A stretch of 64,000 bases of DNA from assembly GCA_021295155.1 (NCBI GenBank), contig JAJTJC010000035.1, positions 1,206,022-1,270,021 of the forward strand, in the 5' to 3' direction. Made by a program: the position numbers and the translations under genes. Origin of the DNA: Flavobacteriaceae bacterium D16. Its GTDB lineage: Bacteria > Bacteroidota > Bacteroidia > Flavobacteriales > Flavobacteriaceae. Position 1 is the stretch's first letter. The number at the start of each line of letters is the position of its first letter. This document shows, piece after piece, positions 1 to 6,594 of the stretch. Under the pieces are notes generated by a model. The model worked only from the letters and a program-made list of their open reading frames with translations, did no database searches and was not told the origin of the DNA.

Positions 1-10
1 CTGAGTGATG

Positions 11-85
11 TGGAGTGTATTGGATTCGAACCAACGACCCCCGCCCTGTCAAGGCGGTGCTCTAAACCAACTGAGCTAACACTCC
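11..85 (-). tRNA. tRNA-Val (anticodon GAC)
   Basis: The reverse strand folds into a full cloverleaf: acceptor GGAGTGT/ACACTCC, D arm GCTC..GAGC, anticodon stem CCGCC/GGCGG with loop TTGACAG, and T arm with TTCGAAT. Loop positions 34-36 read GAC, which decodes the valine codon GUC. The discriminator base is A and CCA is not encoded. A second valine tRNA (anticodon TAC) lies at 46111-46185. Confidence 0.93.
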
Positions 86-259
86 TGATCCTATTTAGGA
101 TAGCCCCGATATTCATAAATATAGGCCGACGAATATCGTAAATTTATAGGCTATTTCCCGAAAATAGTATCATAATTTTTATCCTGGGGAATATGCGAAT
201 AACAACTAACTTTATAACCACCTTATTAATTAGCATCACTATAGCCAATTGCGGTAAAT

Positions 260-1021
260 ATGAAAATTATATCCTGGAATGTAAATGGCGTTCGCGCCGT
301 GGTCAAAAAAGAATTTTTCAAATCCCTGGATGAACTGGAATGGGATGTCCTCTGTTTGCAGGAAACGAAGGCACAGGATGAGGAGGTAGCAGCTGCCCTA
401 GCTCCCTTCGGAGATTACCACTGTGTATTCAATTCTGCCATAAAAAAAGGATATTCCGGTACGGCTGTGATCAGTAAACCACCCCTTGAAAGTCATTCCC
501 TGGATATCGGTATTCCTGAATTTGATCAGGAGGGGCGGGTTATTTGTGTTACATTCCCTTCTTTTTATCTCGTTAATGTTTATGTCCCCAATTCTGGTCA
601 AAAGCTGGACCGACTTGAGTACCGCCAAGCATGGGATAACGCTTTTCTTAACTACCTCAAAAATCTGGAAACAACAAAGCCCGTTCTGGTATGTGGGGAC
701 TTCAATGTAGCGCACCGACCTATTGACCTGAAAAATGACAAAACCAATTACAATAAAACGGCCGGGTATACTCAAATTGAAATAGACGGAATGGATAATT
801 ACCTGCAGCAAGGTTGGGTAGATACCTTTAGAACGCTCTACCCCGATACAGTATCCTACACCTATTGGAGCTATCGATTTAAGGCACGTGAAAGAAACAC
901 CGGATGGAGAATTGATTATTTTCTGTTAAGCAAATCACTGCTTCCCAAATTAAAGGAAGTTGAGATACTCTCAGACATTTACGGCTCGGACCATTGTCCT
1001 TTAAGGCTTGTTTTGGATTAA
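260..1021 (+). CDS. xth: exodeoxyribonuclease III (AP endonuclease)
   Basis: A 253-residue exonuclease III of the EEP nuclease fold, a cytoplasmic base-excision repair enzyme that cuts DNA at abasic sites. The family's metal and catalytic motifs are all visible: SWNVNG at residues 5-10, LQETK with Glu35, NVYVPNSG, GDFNVAH, a long RERNTGWRIDYF stretch, and the C-terminal SDHCPL carrying the catalytic Asp-His. The length is normal for the family (250-270). It converges on the next gene and their stop codons overlap by 4 bases. Function is assigned from family motifs. Confidence 0.95.
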   Translation: MKIISWNVNGVRAVVKKEFFKSLDELEWDVLCLQETKAQDEEVAAALAPFGDYHCVFNSAIKKGYSGTAVISKPPLESHSLDIGIPEFDQEGRVICVTFPSFYLVNVYVPNSGQKLDRLEYRQAWDNAFLNYLKNLETTKPVLVCGDFNVAHRPIDLKNDKTNYNKTAGYTQIEIDGMDNYLQQGWVDTFRTLYPDTVSYTYWSYRFKARERNTGWRIDYFLLSKSLLPKLKEVEILSDIYGSDHCPLRLVLD

Positions 1022-1722
1022 ATCAGTCTGAACTTTTCAGAAATGATACGGAGTATCCGATTTACTTTCTCCAGTTCGATCTTCATAATCTCTGAAATTT
1101 GATTTTCAGCCTGCTCTCCAAAGACAAATAACTCCAGGATATGCCGGCTTCGGGAAGGGATAGCACCATAAACACTACCCATCATACTGCGCTTTTCTTC
1201 TGCCACAAAATTGGATTCATCCAGGTCCAGTTTTTCGATCAATTGCCGCTCGAGGTCTTCATCCAATATTATTTTAGGAGACCATTGGTGATCCTGTTTG
1301 TAGGAGATGTCGTCTAACTCGGTTTTAAGCAATAAATCTCCGTCTATATCCACAAACCATTTTTCCTGCAACCTGTTCAATTCTCCCTTCAGGATATCAT
1401 CCGCGTGAATTGAAGTGGATATTTCGGCCTCCTTTTGGACTAATTCGTCAATCTTGGTTACAGATTTTTCGAATAAAAGTTGTTTTAAGGCGTCGATTTC
1501 CAGATTCTCCGGTAAATTTTGGAAAACATCTAAATACACCTCATCAAGCATACCTATAGGGTCGTAGAATTGTCGGTCTATCTTACCCTGGTTTTCTGAC
1601 ACTTTCAGACTGGCTACCATGAAGCGTTCAAGTTCCGGAACAAGAGACTTTATCTTTTCATAAAAGTCCTTAAAATTATCTTCCGCTTTATATCTTAATA
1701 ATTCCTTCGTTGGCATAATCAC
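1018..1722 (-). CDS. sigma-70 region-4-like protein of unknown role
   Basis: A 234-residue acidic, soluble, mostly helical protein without a signal peptide. I do not recognise the whole protein. The last 45 residues (RSRHILELFVFGEQAENQISEIMKI and following) read like the helix-turn-helix of sigma-70 region 4, as in ECF factors, but no clear region 2 precedes it. It may be a divergent sigma factor, an anti-sigma partner or another DNA-binding protein. Two start codons are possible, Met1 or Met3 at 1716. A palindromic operator (1802-1815) with a TAGCTTTA -7 box at 1779-1772 lies upstream, which places it in the regulon proposed for this region, divergent from hsp20. Confidence 0.6.
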   Translation of the reverse strand: MIMPTKELLRYKAEDNFKDFYEKIKSLVPELERFMVASLKVSENQGKIDRQFYDPIGMLDEVYLDVFQNLPENLEIDALKQLLFEKSVTKIDELVQKEAEISTSIHADDILKGELNRLQEKWFVDIDGDLLLKTELDDISYKQDHQWSPKIILDEDLERQLIEKLDLDESNFVAEEKRSMMGSVYGAIPSRSRHILELFVFGEQAENQISEIMKIELEKVNRILRIISEKFRLI

Positions 1723-1801
1723 CGTTTTATACGTTAATACTATTCTTTAGAAATGCCTTCCAAAGCTTTCCTAAAGCTACATTATCCTAGTCAGGCTGTC
1801 T

Positions 1802-1815
1802 ATGACATCTATCAG
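1802..1815 (-). promoter_or_regulatory. FNR-type operator for the sigma-like gene
   Basis: ATGAC-ATCT-ATCAG fits the shared palindrome MTGAY-N4-RTCAK. On the minus strand a TAGCTTTA element starts at 1779, exactly 22 bases from the palindrome edge, so the site would sit near -41.5 of a start at about 1767. Activator identity is inferred. Confidence 0.6.
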
Positions 1816-1894
1816 GTTTTAAGATCGGAAATCTATCTGTAGTCTAAGAAATAAAGTAGTAAACTATCAGTATATCAGAACGTTAATACTCGGG

Positions 1895-1908
1895 CTGATG
1901 AAGATCAT
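1895..1908 (+). promoter_or_regulatory. FNR-type operator for hsp20
   Basis: CTGAT-GAAG-ATCAT, a perfect MTGAY-N4-RTCAK match. The -7 element TACTTTTC starts at 1931, again after a 22-base gap. Transcription would begin near 1943, which leaves a leader of about 30 nt to the ATG at 1974 and argues against the upstream ATG at 1950. Confidence 0.65.
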
Positions 1909-1973
1909 TTCAAAGCAATAGGTTTTCGATTACTTTTCCAGCCGAATTTATGTATAACCCAAAAGTTTTTATC

Positions 1974-2441
1974 ATGTCACTTGTAAAATTTAAAAAAAGA
2001 AGACGACCTTTTGCTGATCTGGTTACTTCCGATTTTTTTGACATGGAGGATTTCTTTGATAATCGATTCTGGAAAAGAGGCATGCTTAATGAACGCTTCT
2101 GGAATGGCAGGACTGGGGAACCAGCGCTGAACATTAAGGAATTGGATGATCATTTTGAAATTGAACTGGCGGCACCGGGATTTGCCAAGGAAGATTTTGA
2201 CATTACCCTGGAGGACGGCTACCTGCGTGTTTCTGCTGAAAAATCAGCCGAAAAAGAAGAAAAAGAAGAAGAATTCACCAGAAAGGAATTCAGCTACAAT
2301 GCTTTCGAAAGGTCACTATTGTTACCAGAAAGCGTAAAGGAAGAAGAAATTGAAGCCAAATACAAAGATGGTATTCTTCGTTTCAATCTGGTAAAAAAGG
2401 AAGTCGTGAAAAAAACACCTAAAAAGGTGGAAATTTCATGA
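1974..2441 (+). CDS. small heat-shock protein, Hsp20 family
   Basis: A 155-residue cytoplasmic chaperone with an alpha-crystallin domain that holds unfolding proteins without ATP. The N-terminal part is rich in Arg and Phe. The crystallin domain runs from about residue 45 (PALNIKELDDHFEIELAAPGF) through LEDGYLRVSAEK to FERSLLLPESV and YKDGILRFNLVKK, and a short Lys-rich tail follows. A strongly acidic/basic loop (EKEEKEEE) sits between the strands. I chose the ATG at 1974 because the predicted transcript starts near 1943. Hsp20 is a usual member of hypoxia and stationary-phase regulons, which fits its operator. Confidence 0.93.
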   Translation: MSLVKFKKRRRPFADLVTSDFFDMEDFFDNRFWKRGMLNERFWNGRTGEPALNIKELDDHFEIELAAPGFAKEDFDITLEDGYLRVSAEKSAEKEEKEEEFTRKEFSYNAFERSLLLPESVKEEEIEAKYKDGILRFNLVKKEVVKKTPKKVEIS

Positions 2442-2465
2442 TGGTCTTGTTTAATTGGGAAGGCT

Positions 2466-2507
2466 CCGGAAAAACTAAATAGTCCATGTAATTATGAGGT
2501 TTTCCGG
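2466..2507. terminator. possible inverted-repeat terminator after hsp20
   Basis: CCGGAAAA (2466-2473) pairs with TTTTCCGG (2500-2507) across a 26-base loop, followed by a T-rich run. The stem is good but the loop is long. The site lies between the convergent hsp20 and patatin genes. Confidence 0.35.
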
Positions 2508-2533
2508 GGTCTTTTATGTTTATAACTTGCCGC

Positions 2534-3301
2534 CTATTCATCCAAAATAGATCGATTTGCATCCAGAGTCCTGAGGGTAGATTCATAGCCCAACTGATAA
2601 ATAGCTTCTAAATCGTTGAGATCAAAAGTGTTAAATCGTTTTAGTCCTTCTGGTGATATAACAAGCGTACAATCATCAAATTTGGAGAGTGAATCATGAG
2701 CAGCCCTTATCTGATAGGCGCGTTCCAGAATGGATAAAGAACGTTTAAAATCCTTGTATGCCCTTTTTTCAAAAGGATTTACATAAATCCCAATGATCTT
2801 CTTGCATTTACCAGAAATAAGATCCACCGGAAAATTGTTCAATACGCCTCCATCGATATAATAATTATCTCCTATTTGTACCGGGGCAAACACCCCTGGA
2901 AAAGCTGCCGAAGCTAGAATTGGACGTACCAGTTCACCTTCAGTAAAAACAACTGGCGAACCTGACAACAAATTGGTAGCGGTAACCAACACAGGGATTG
3001 AAAGTGCTGCAAAATTATCGGAGCTAAAGCATTCCCTAAAACGATCGTAGAATTTCTCTGTATCTACAAATCCGGGTTTATTCCTGGCATATTTCTTCAA
3101 ACTGAATATTTCCGTGCTCTGGATAAACTCAAAAATATCTTCAGGCTGCATTCCTGAGGCATAAAAGGCAGCAATGATGGCACCAGCACTTGTACCTGAA
3201 ATTATACTGGGTTCAATACCTTCCTCTCTTAATACCTGCAGTGCCCCAAGATGGGCTATTCCGCGTGCACCTCCTCCTGATAAAGCCAGTCCTATTTCCA
3301 T
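2534..3301 (-). CDS. patatin-like phospholipase (RssA type)
   Basis: A 255-residue patatin-family acyl hydrolase with a Ser-Asp dyad, expected to cleave lipid acyl esters. The oxyanion motif GGGARG is at residues 9-14, the nucleophile elbow GTSAG gives Ser38, and DGG (in YIDGGVLNNFPVDL) gives the catalytic Asp at about residue 170. I start at MEIGLALSGGG because the family begins this way, because the extra upstream residues of the open frame look non-coding, and because a TAAATTTG promoter element falls inside them. No signal peptide, so probably cytoplasmic or membrane-peripheral. A terminator separates it from the operon upstream. Confidence 0.9.
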   Translation of the reverse strand: MEIGLALSGGGARGIAHLGALQVLREEGIEPSIISGTSAGAIIAAFYASGMQPEDIFEFIQSTEIFSLKKYARNKPGFVDTEKFYDRFRECFSSDNFAALSIPVLVTATNLLSGSPVVFTEGELVRPILASAAFPGVFAPVQIGDNYYIDGGVLNNFPVDLISGKCKKIIGIYVNPFEKRAYKDFKRSLSILERAYQIRAAHDSLSKFDDCTLVISPEGLKRFNTFDLNDLEAIYQLGYESTLRTLDANRSILDE

Positions 3302-3343
3302 AATCCCAGTATTCAATATTTTAAATGCTTTAATTGAACCTGC

Positions 3344-3351
3344 CAAATTTA
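3344..3351 (-). promoter_or_regulatory. -7 promoter element for the patatin gene
   Basis: The minus strand reads TAAATTTG, a full TAnnTTTG match, and gives a leader of about 35 nt to the start at 3301. No FNR-type palindrome stands at the expected distance upstream. Confidence 0.45.
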
Positions 3352-3390
3352 GAAAAGTTGCCTGTCTTAGCCGAGGTGGATATAAGGAAA

Positions 3391-3417
3391 TAAAAAAAGC
3401 CACAAATAATTGTGGCT
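3391..3417 (-). terminator. intrinsic terminator of the YtxH operon
   Basis: On the minus strand an 8-bp stem AGCCACAA/TTGTGGCT with a 4-base loop is followed by seven T residues. It overlaps the stop codon of the small protein gene and separates that operon from the patatin gene. Confidence 0.85.
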
Positions 3418-3649
3418 AGACTTCCTCTTTTTTACGGGATTGAATTTTCTTCATTACGCGGCTTATAATTAGCGGAATCATGACTCGGGCTATGGTACCG
3501 TCCATACTTCGAACCAGATTTACAGGATACAAATGGTTTTTGATATCATAAATCCTGAGCTTCGCACATTCCTTATCTATTTCTCTTTTAAGACTAAGAA
3601 TCTTAAGTTGCTCATCTATTTCATCAAAAGAATTAAATCGCATTGTCAT
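3416..3649 (-). CDS. small conserved protein (DUF6327-like)
   Basis: A 77-residue protein. It begins with a charged helix (FNSFDEIDEQLKILSLKREIDK) and ends with a short hydrophobic and basic segment (IPLIISRVMKKIQSRKKEEV). I recall similar small proteins (DUF6327) next to holin-like and YtxH genes in Flavobacteriaceae, and the assignment is tentative. Its start overlaps the stop of the holin-like gene by 4 bases (ATGA), so the two are translationally coupled. The last gene of a three-gene operon, ended by the terminator inside its 3' end. It may help anchor or regulate the two membrane partners. Confidence 0.7.
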   Translation of the reverse strand: MTMRFNSFDEIDEQLKILSLKREIDKECAKLRIYDIKNHLYPVNLVRSMDGTIARVMIPLIISRVMKKIQSRKKEEV

Positions 3650-3996
3650 GACTCGTCAAAATAATATTTTGAAAACATCCTCAAAATAGGTTTGTTCAAC
3701 CTTTCCCTGAAGGCAAAACCAATAAGTGCCAGTATCAGGTAAACCAAACCAACAACCAAATATCCATATAATTGATTATTAAATGCTTCTCCTAAAACAT
3801 AAGAAGCAGCCAGGCTCAAAAACAGCAAGGACAGTATGGTAATGACACCCACCAAAACAACTTTGGCAAAATAGGTTACCAATACCATTGAGATCTTAAA
3901 ACTTTTGAGCTTGGCATACTCCAGGCTGTGCTCTACATATGCAGACACTTCCTTATCGATCTCCGAAAAATCGTGCTTCAATTCTTCAAAAGCCAT
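3646..3996 (-). CDS. holin-like family membrane protein (Phage_holin_3_6 type)
   Basis: A 116-residue protein with an N-terminal amphipathic helix (about 1-35), two transmembrane segments (about 38-65 and 72-92) joined by a short loop, and a basic tail. This is the layout of the Phage_holin_3_6 family, found widely on bacterial chromosomes as envelope-stress proteins. The family name does not imply phage here, since no phage gene lies nearby. It sits between YtxH and the small protein, with gaps of 3 bases and -4 bases, so it is co-transcribed. A role in inner-membrane stress is inferred. Confidence 0.8.
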   Translation of the reverse strand: MAFEELKHDFSEIDKEVSAYVEHSLEYAKLKSFKISMVLVTYFAKVVLVGVITILSLLFLSLAASYVLGEAFNNQLYGYLVVGLVYLILALIGFAFRERLNKPILRMFSKYYFDES

Positions 3997-3999
3997 GGA

Positions 4000-4332
4000 T
4001 TAGGTTTTCTGAAGTTCAGCATTTTTTTCTCGGAGTTCCTCTAATTTTCGCTCCAAGGTTACAATGATATCATCGGCCTTATAGCTCATGGTAGATATGG
4101 TATCTTCCAGTTTTTGCTCAAATGCCTCTTTCTTCTCATTGGCAGTCTTAGTTAATTCTTCCTTGGCGTGTACTATCCTTTCGGTAAGATCTTCTTTAGC
4201 ATCAATTGCTTTCTTTTTAATCTTTTTCCTGGTTTTAATTCCTTCATCCGGAGCATACAGGATACCGATTCCCGCTCCTATTGCAGCACCTGTCAATAAT
4301 GCTAACAATACATTTCCACTGTTATCTGTCAT
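4000..4332 (-). CDS. YtxH domain-containing protein
   Basis: A 110-residue protein with one N-terminal membrane or glycine-zipper segment (LLALLTGAAIGAGIGILYAPDEG, about residues 8-30) followed by a long charged helix with heptad features (DAKEDLTERIVHAKEELTKTANEKKEAFEQK). The APDEG(x)KTRKKI motif is typical of YtxH, a general-stress family first described in Bacillus. First gene of the operon with the holin-like and small proteins. Its promoter carries an 18-bp perfect palindrome, and the -7 element TACATTGG starts at 4369, at the shared 22-base distance. Confidence 0.88.
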   Translation of the reverse strand: MTDNSGNVLLALLTGAAIGAGIGILYAPDEGIKTRKKIKKKAIDAKEDLTERIVHAKEELTKTANEKKEAFEQKLEDTISTMSYKADDIIVTLERKLEELREKNAELQKT

Positions 4333-4389
4333 GACTATAAACGTTTTAATTATTTAATACCCCAATGTACAGGTTAGGCCTATCCTGTG

Positions 4390-4407
4390 AAATGACCTAG
4401 GTCATTT
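4390..4407. promoter_or_regulatory. 18-bp perfect palindromic operator, divergent
   Basis: AAATGACCTAGGTCATTT is a perfect 18-base palindrome whose core ATGAC-N4-GTCAT matches the other sites. It lies 58 bases from the YtxH start (minus) and 51 bases from the lipoprotein start (plus), so one dimer could serve both. The minus-strand -7 box is TACATTGG at 4369. The plus-strand candidate TATTTAGA at 4429 is weaker and one base off. Confidence 0.75.
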
Positions 4408-4457
4408 CAAAAGTTAATTTCCCGTTTTTATTTAGAGCTCTCTAAAATCATATTCTG

Positions 4458-4847
4458 ATGAAAGTATTGATTCTTATTCAGCGCTTATTGCTTGGTGGAT
4501 TTATATGGTTGCTAATGGGCTGCGGACCAGTAATTGTCACCTCCAGGTCAACTGCTCCCCCACCTCCCTGGTTTTATCCCAATCGTCTGGAAGTAGTCCG
4601 ATATGTCTATTTCCCTGAGTTAACTATTTACTATGACCTCCATACCAGTATGTACCTCTACCTCGACGGAGGTATATGGGTAAGAAGGAATGTTTTGCCT
4701 CCCCGTTATCGACAATACAACCTGAGGAAGTCCCGCTATGTAAGGGTTAAGGATTATAGAGACGATCGCATAGAAGAATATCACAATAACAAGGCTAATC
4801 GGGGCCGAAGTAACCTGGACAGATCCAGAAACCGCAGGAATGAATGA
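4458..4847 (+). CDS. small lipoprotein, unknown function
   Basis: A 129-residue protein with a lipoprotein signal: hydrophobic segment (residues 5-20) and lipobox LMGC with Cys22. The mature part is rich in Pro, Tyr and Arg: a PPPPWFYPNR stretch, then strands around YVYFPELTIYYDLHTSMYLYLDGGIWV, then a very basic C-terminal tail with many Arg and Asn. I do not recognise the family beyond small Tyr-rich exported proteins. It is transcribed away from the YtxH operon with a shared operator between them, and probably runs on into the next lipoprotein gene 33 bases downstream. Confidence 0.75.
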   Translation: MKVLILIQRLLLGGFIWLLMGCGPVIVTSRSTAPPPPWFYPNRLEVVRYVYFPELTIYYDLHTSMYLYLDGGIWVRRNVLPPRYRQYNLRKSRYVRVKDYRDDRIEEYHNNKANRGRSNLDRSRNRRNE

Positions 4848-4880
4848 TTCTGATGAACTGTTAAACTTAATTATATCGCT

Positions 4881-5363
4881 ATGAGAACAATTATTGCCAT
4901 GCTATTGGTGTTGTGCCTTACAGGATGTAATGGGCAACGGAAAGGAGAACAAACTGTAGAAGAAAGTAGCAAAACGAAGGTCGATACCCCATTAGGTAAT
5001 TGGAAGGTGAGAAAAGAGTATGACGAATTCGGAAACCTGATACGATATGACTCGACTTATTCCTGGTCTTATTCCAATATTCCCGGAGATTCTATTAGGG
5101 TAAATCTGGACAGCATCATGGACTTGTTCCAGGGCCATTTTGAGACAGATACCCGGGATCCCTTTATGAACCGCTTTTTTTACTTCCCTGAAGCTGATTC
5201 CTTATTTATGCAGGATTTCTTTAAAGAAGACTATTTCTTTAAAAACTGGGAAAGGCATAATCAGCAAATGGAAGATTTTATGCGGAAAATGGATTCTTCA
5301 AGGAATATTTTTCTGAAAAGGTTCCACCCGGGGCTTATGGAGTCTGGAAAAATTGAGGAATAA
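4881..5363 (+). CDS. lipoprotein, unknown function
   Basis: A 160-residue lipoprotein: signal peptide MRTIIAMLLVLCLTGC with lipobox LTGC (Cys16). The mature part is acidic and aromatic-rich, with many Phe, Asp and Arg residues (DPFMNRFFYFPEADSLFMQDFFKEDYFFKNW). No catalytic motif is visible and I do not recognise the family. It follows the other lipoprotein gene by 33 bases on the same strand, so the pair probably forms one transcript under the palindrome at 4390-4407. Confidence 0.75.
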   Translation: MRTIIAMLLVLCLTGCNGQRKGEQTVEESSKTKVDTPLGNWKVRKEYDEFGNLIRYDSTYSWSYSNIPGDSIRVNLDSIMDLFQGHFETDTRDPFMNRFFYFPEADSLFMQDFFKEDYFFKNWERHNQQMEDFMRKMDSSRNIFLKRFHPGLMESGKIEE

Positions 5364-5396
5364 ACTACCCTCCCCATTTCAGGCCTTAACTACTGT

Positions 5397-6581
5397 TTAT
5401 TGTAGCAAACGGTATGTCTGCCTGGCAATTTCCAGTTCTTCATTGGTGGGGACGATCAGGATTTTTATGCGGGAATCGTCAGACTGCAGTTCCCAAATAC
5501 CTCGTTGAGGGTTTTGGTTGCGATCTGGATCGATCTTAATGCCCAGATAATCCATATTCCTGCAGACACCCTCCCTGACCAGAGCTGAATTTTCTCCAAT
5601 CCCAGCTGTAAACACCAGTACATCCAGGCCATTCATAATTGCCGCGTAAGCCCCAATGAATTTTTGTATGCGGTAATTCATCATATCCAGGGCCAGTAGG
5701 CTTTTTCTGTCTCCTTTAGCGGCGGCCTTCTGAATATCGCGCAGGTCTTTAAACCCGGTAAGGCCGTACATTCCACTTTCACCGACCAAAATCTGGTTGA
5801 CTTCTTTAGCGGAGTATCCCAGCTCCTCTATCAGATAGAAGATCAGGGAATGATCAATATCTCCGCTTCGCGTACCCATGATCAGTCCGTTAGAAGGTCC
5901 AAAACCCAAGCTGTGATCAATACTCTTACCGTCTTTGACTGCAGTAATACTGCATCCGTTTCCCAGATGTATAGTGATCATTCTGGATGGGATTTTTCCA
6001 AGGTATTCCGCTACCTGTTCAGAGACATATTTATGGCTGGTTCCATGAAAACCGTATACCCGAACCCCATATTTATCATAGAATGAATTTGGAATCGCAT
6101 AGCGATGTGCTTTTTCGGGTATTGATTGGTGAAAAGCGGTGTCAAATACTGCAACCTGGGTCGCTTCCGGGAACAATTCTTCGGACACTACTATGCCCAA
6201 AAGGTTATTGGGGTTATGCAAGGGGGCGAGGGAAGCCAGTTCCTTGATCTTGTCCTTTACGGCCTTGTTAACCCGAACGGTTGCTGAATAAACCTTTCCA
6301 CCATGCACCACCCTGTGTCCTACTCCCCTGATCTGCTCACCAGCTTGCAGCAGGTCCAGTTTGGGATCCATCAAAGAATCTGCGATTACTGCAAGACCCT
6401 TTTTATGATCAGCTAAGCCCTTTTTAATATCGACCTCAGCGTCTTTTGTTTTAAGATAAAAACGGGCATTGGGGCTTCCGATTCGCTCCACCAGGCCAGA
6501 ACACCTCAATTCGCCCGATGGCATATCCAAAAGTTGGAATTTTATAGAGGAGCTTCCCGAATTCAGTACAAGAATCAGCAT
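5397..6581 (-). CDS. ackA: acetate kinase
   Basis: A 394-residue cytoplasmic kinase of the ASKHA fold that makes ATP and acetate from acetyl phosphate. Family motifs: LVLNSGSSSIKF at the N terminus (phosphate loop), HRVVHGG, VFDTAFHQ, GFHGTSHKYV, HLGNGCSITAV and the C-terminal TAGIGENS. Full family length. It lies 13 bases after pta, the usual pair that yields ATP from acetyl-CoA during overflow or fermentation. Three UspA genes lie upstream on the same strand, which suggests an energy-shortage setting. Confidence 0.97.
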   Translation of the reverse strand: MLILVLNSGSSSIKFQLLDMPSGELRCSGLVERIGSPNARFYLKTKDAEVDIKKGLADHKKGLAVIADSLMDPKLDLLQAGEQIRGVGHRVVHGGKVYSATVRVNKAVKDKIKELASLAPLHNPNNLLGIVVSEELFPEATQVAVFDTAFHQSIPEKAHRYAIPNSFYDKYGVRVYGFHGTSHKYVSEQVAEYLGKIPSRMITIHLGNGCSITAVKDGKSIDHSLGFGPSNGLIMGTRSGDIDHSLIFYLIEELGYSAKEVNQILVGESGMYGLTGFKDLRDIQKAAAKGDRKSLLALDMMNYRIQKFIGAYAAIMNGLDVLVFTAGIGENSALVREGVCRNMDYLGIKIDPDRNQNPQRGIWELQSDDSRIKILIVPTNEELEIARQTYRLLQ

Positions 6582-6594
6582 ATCTTAATCCAAA

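Noticed and set aside
3646..3996. The holin-like gene as a sign of a prophage
   Set aside because: The family is common on bacterial chromosomes in stress operons with YtxH. No capsid, terminase, lysin or integrase genes are near.
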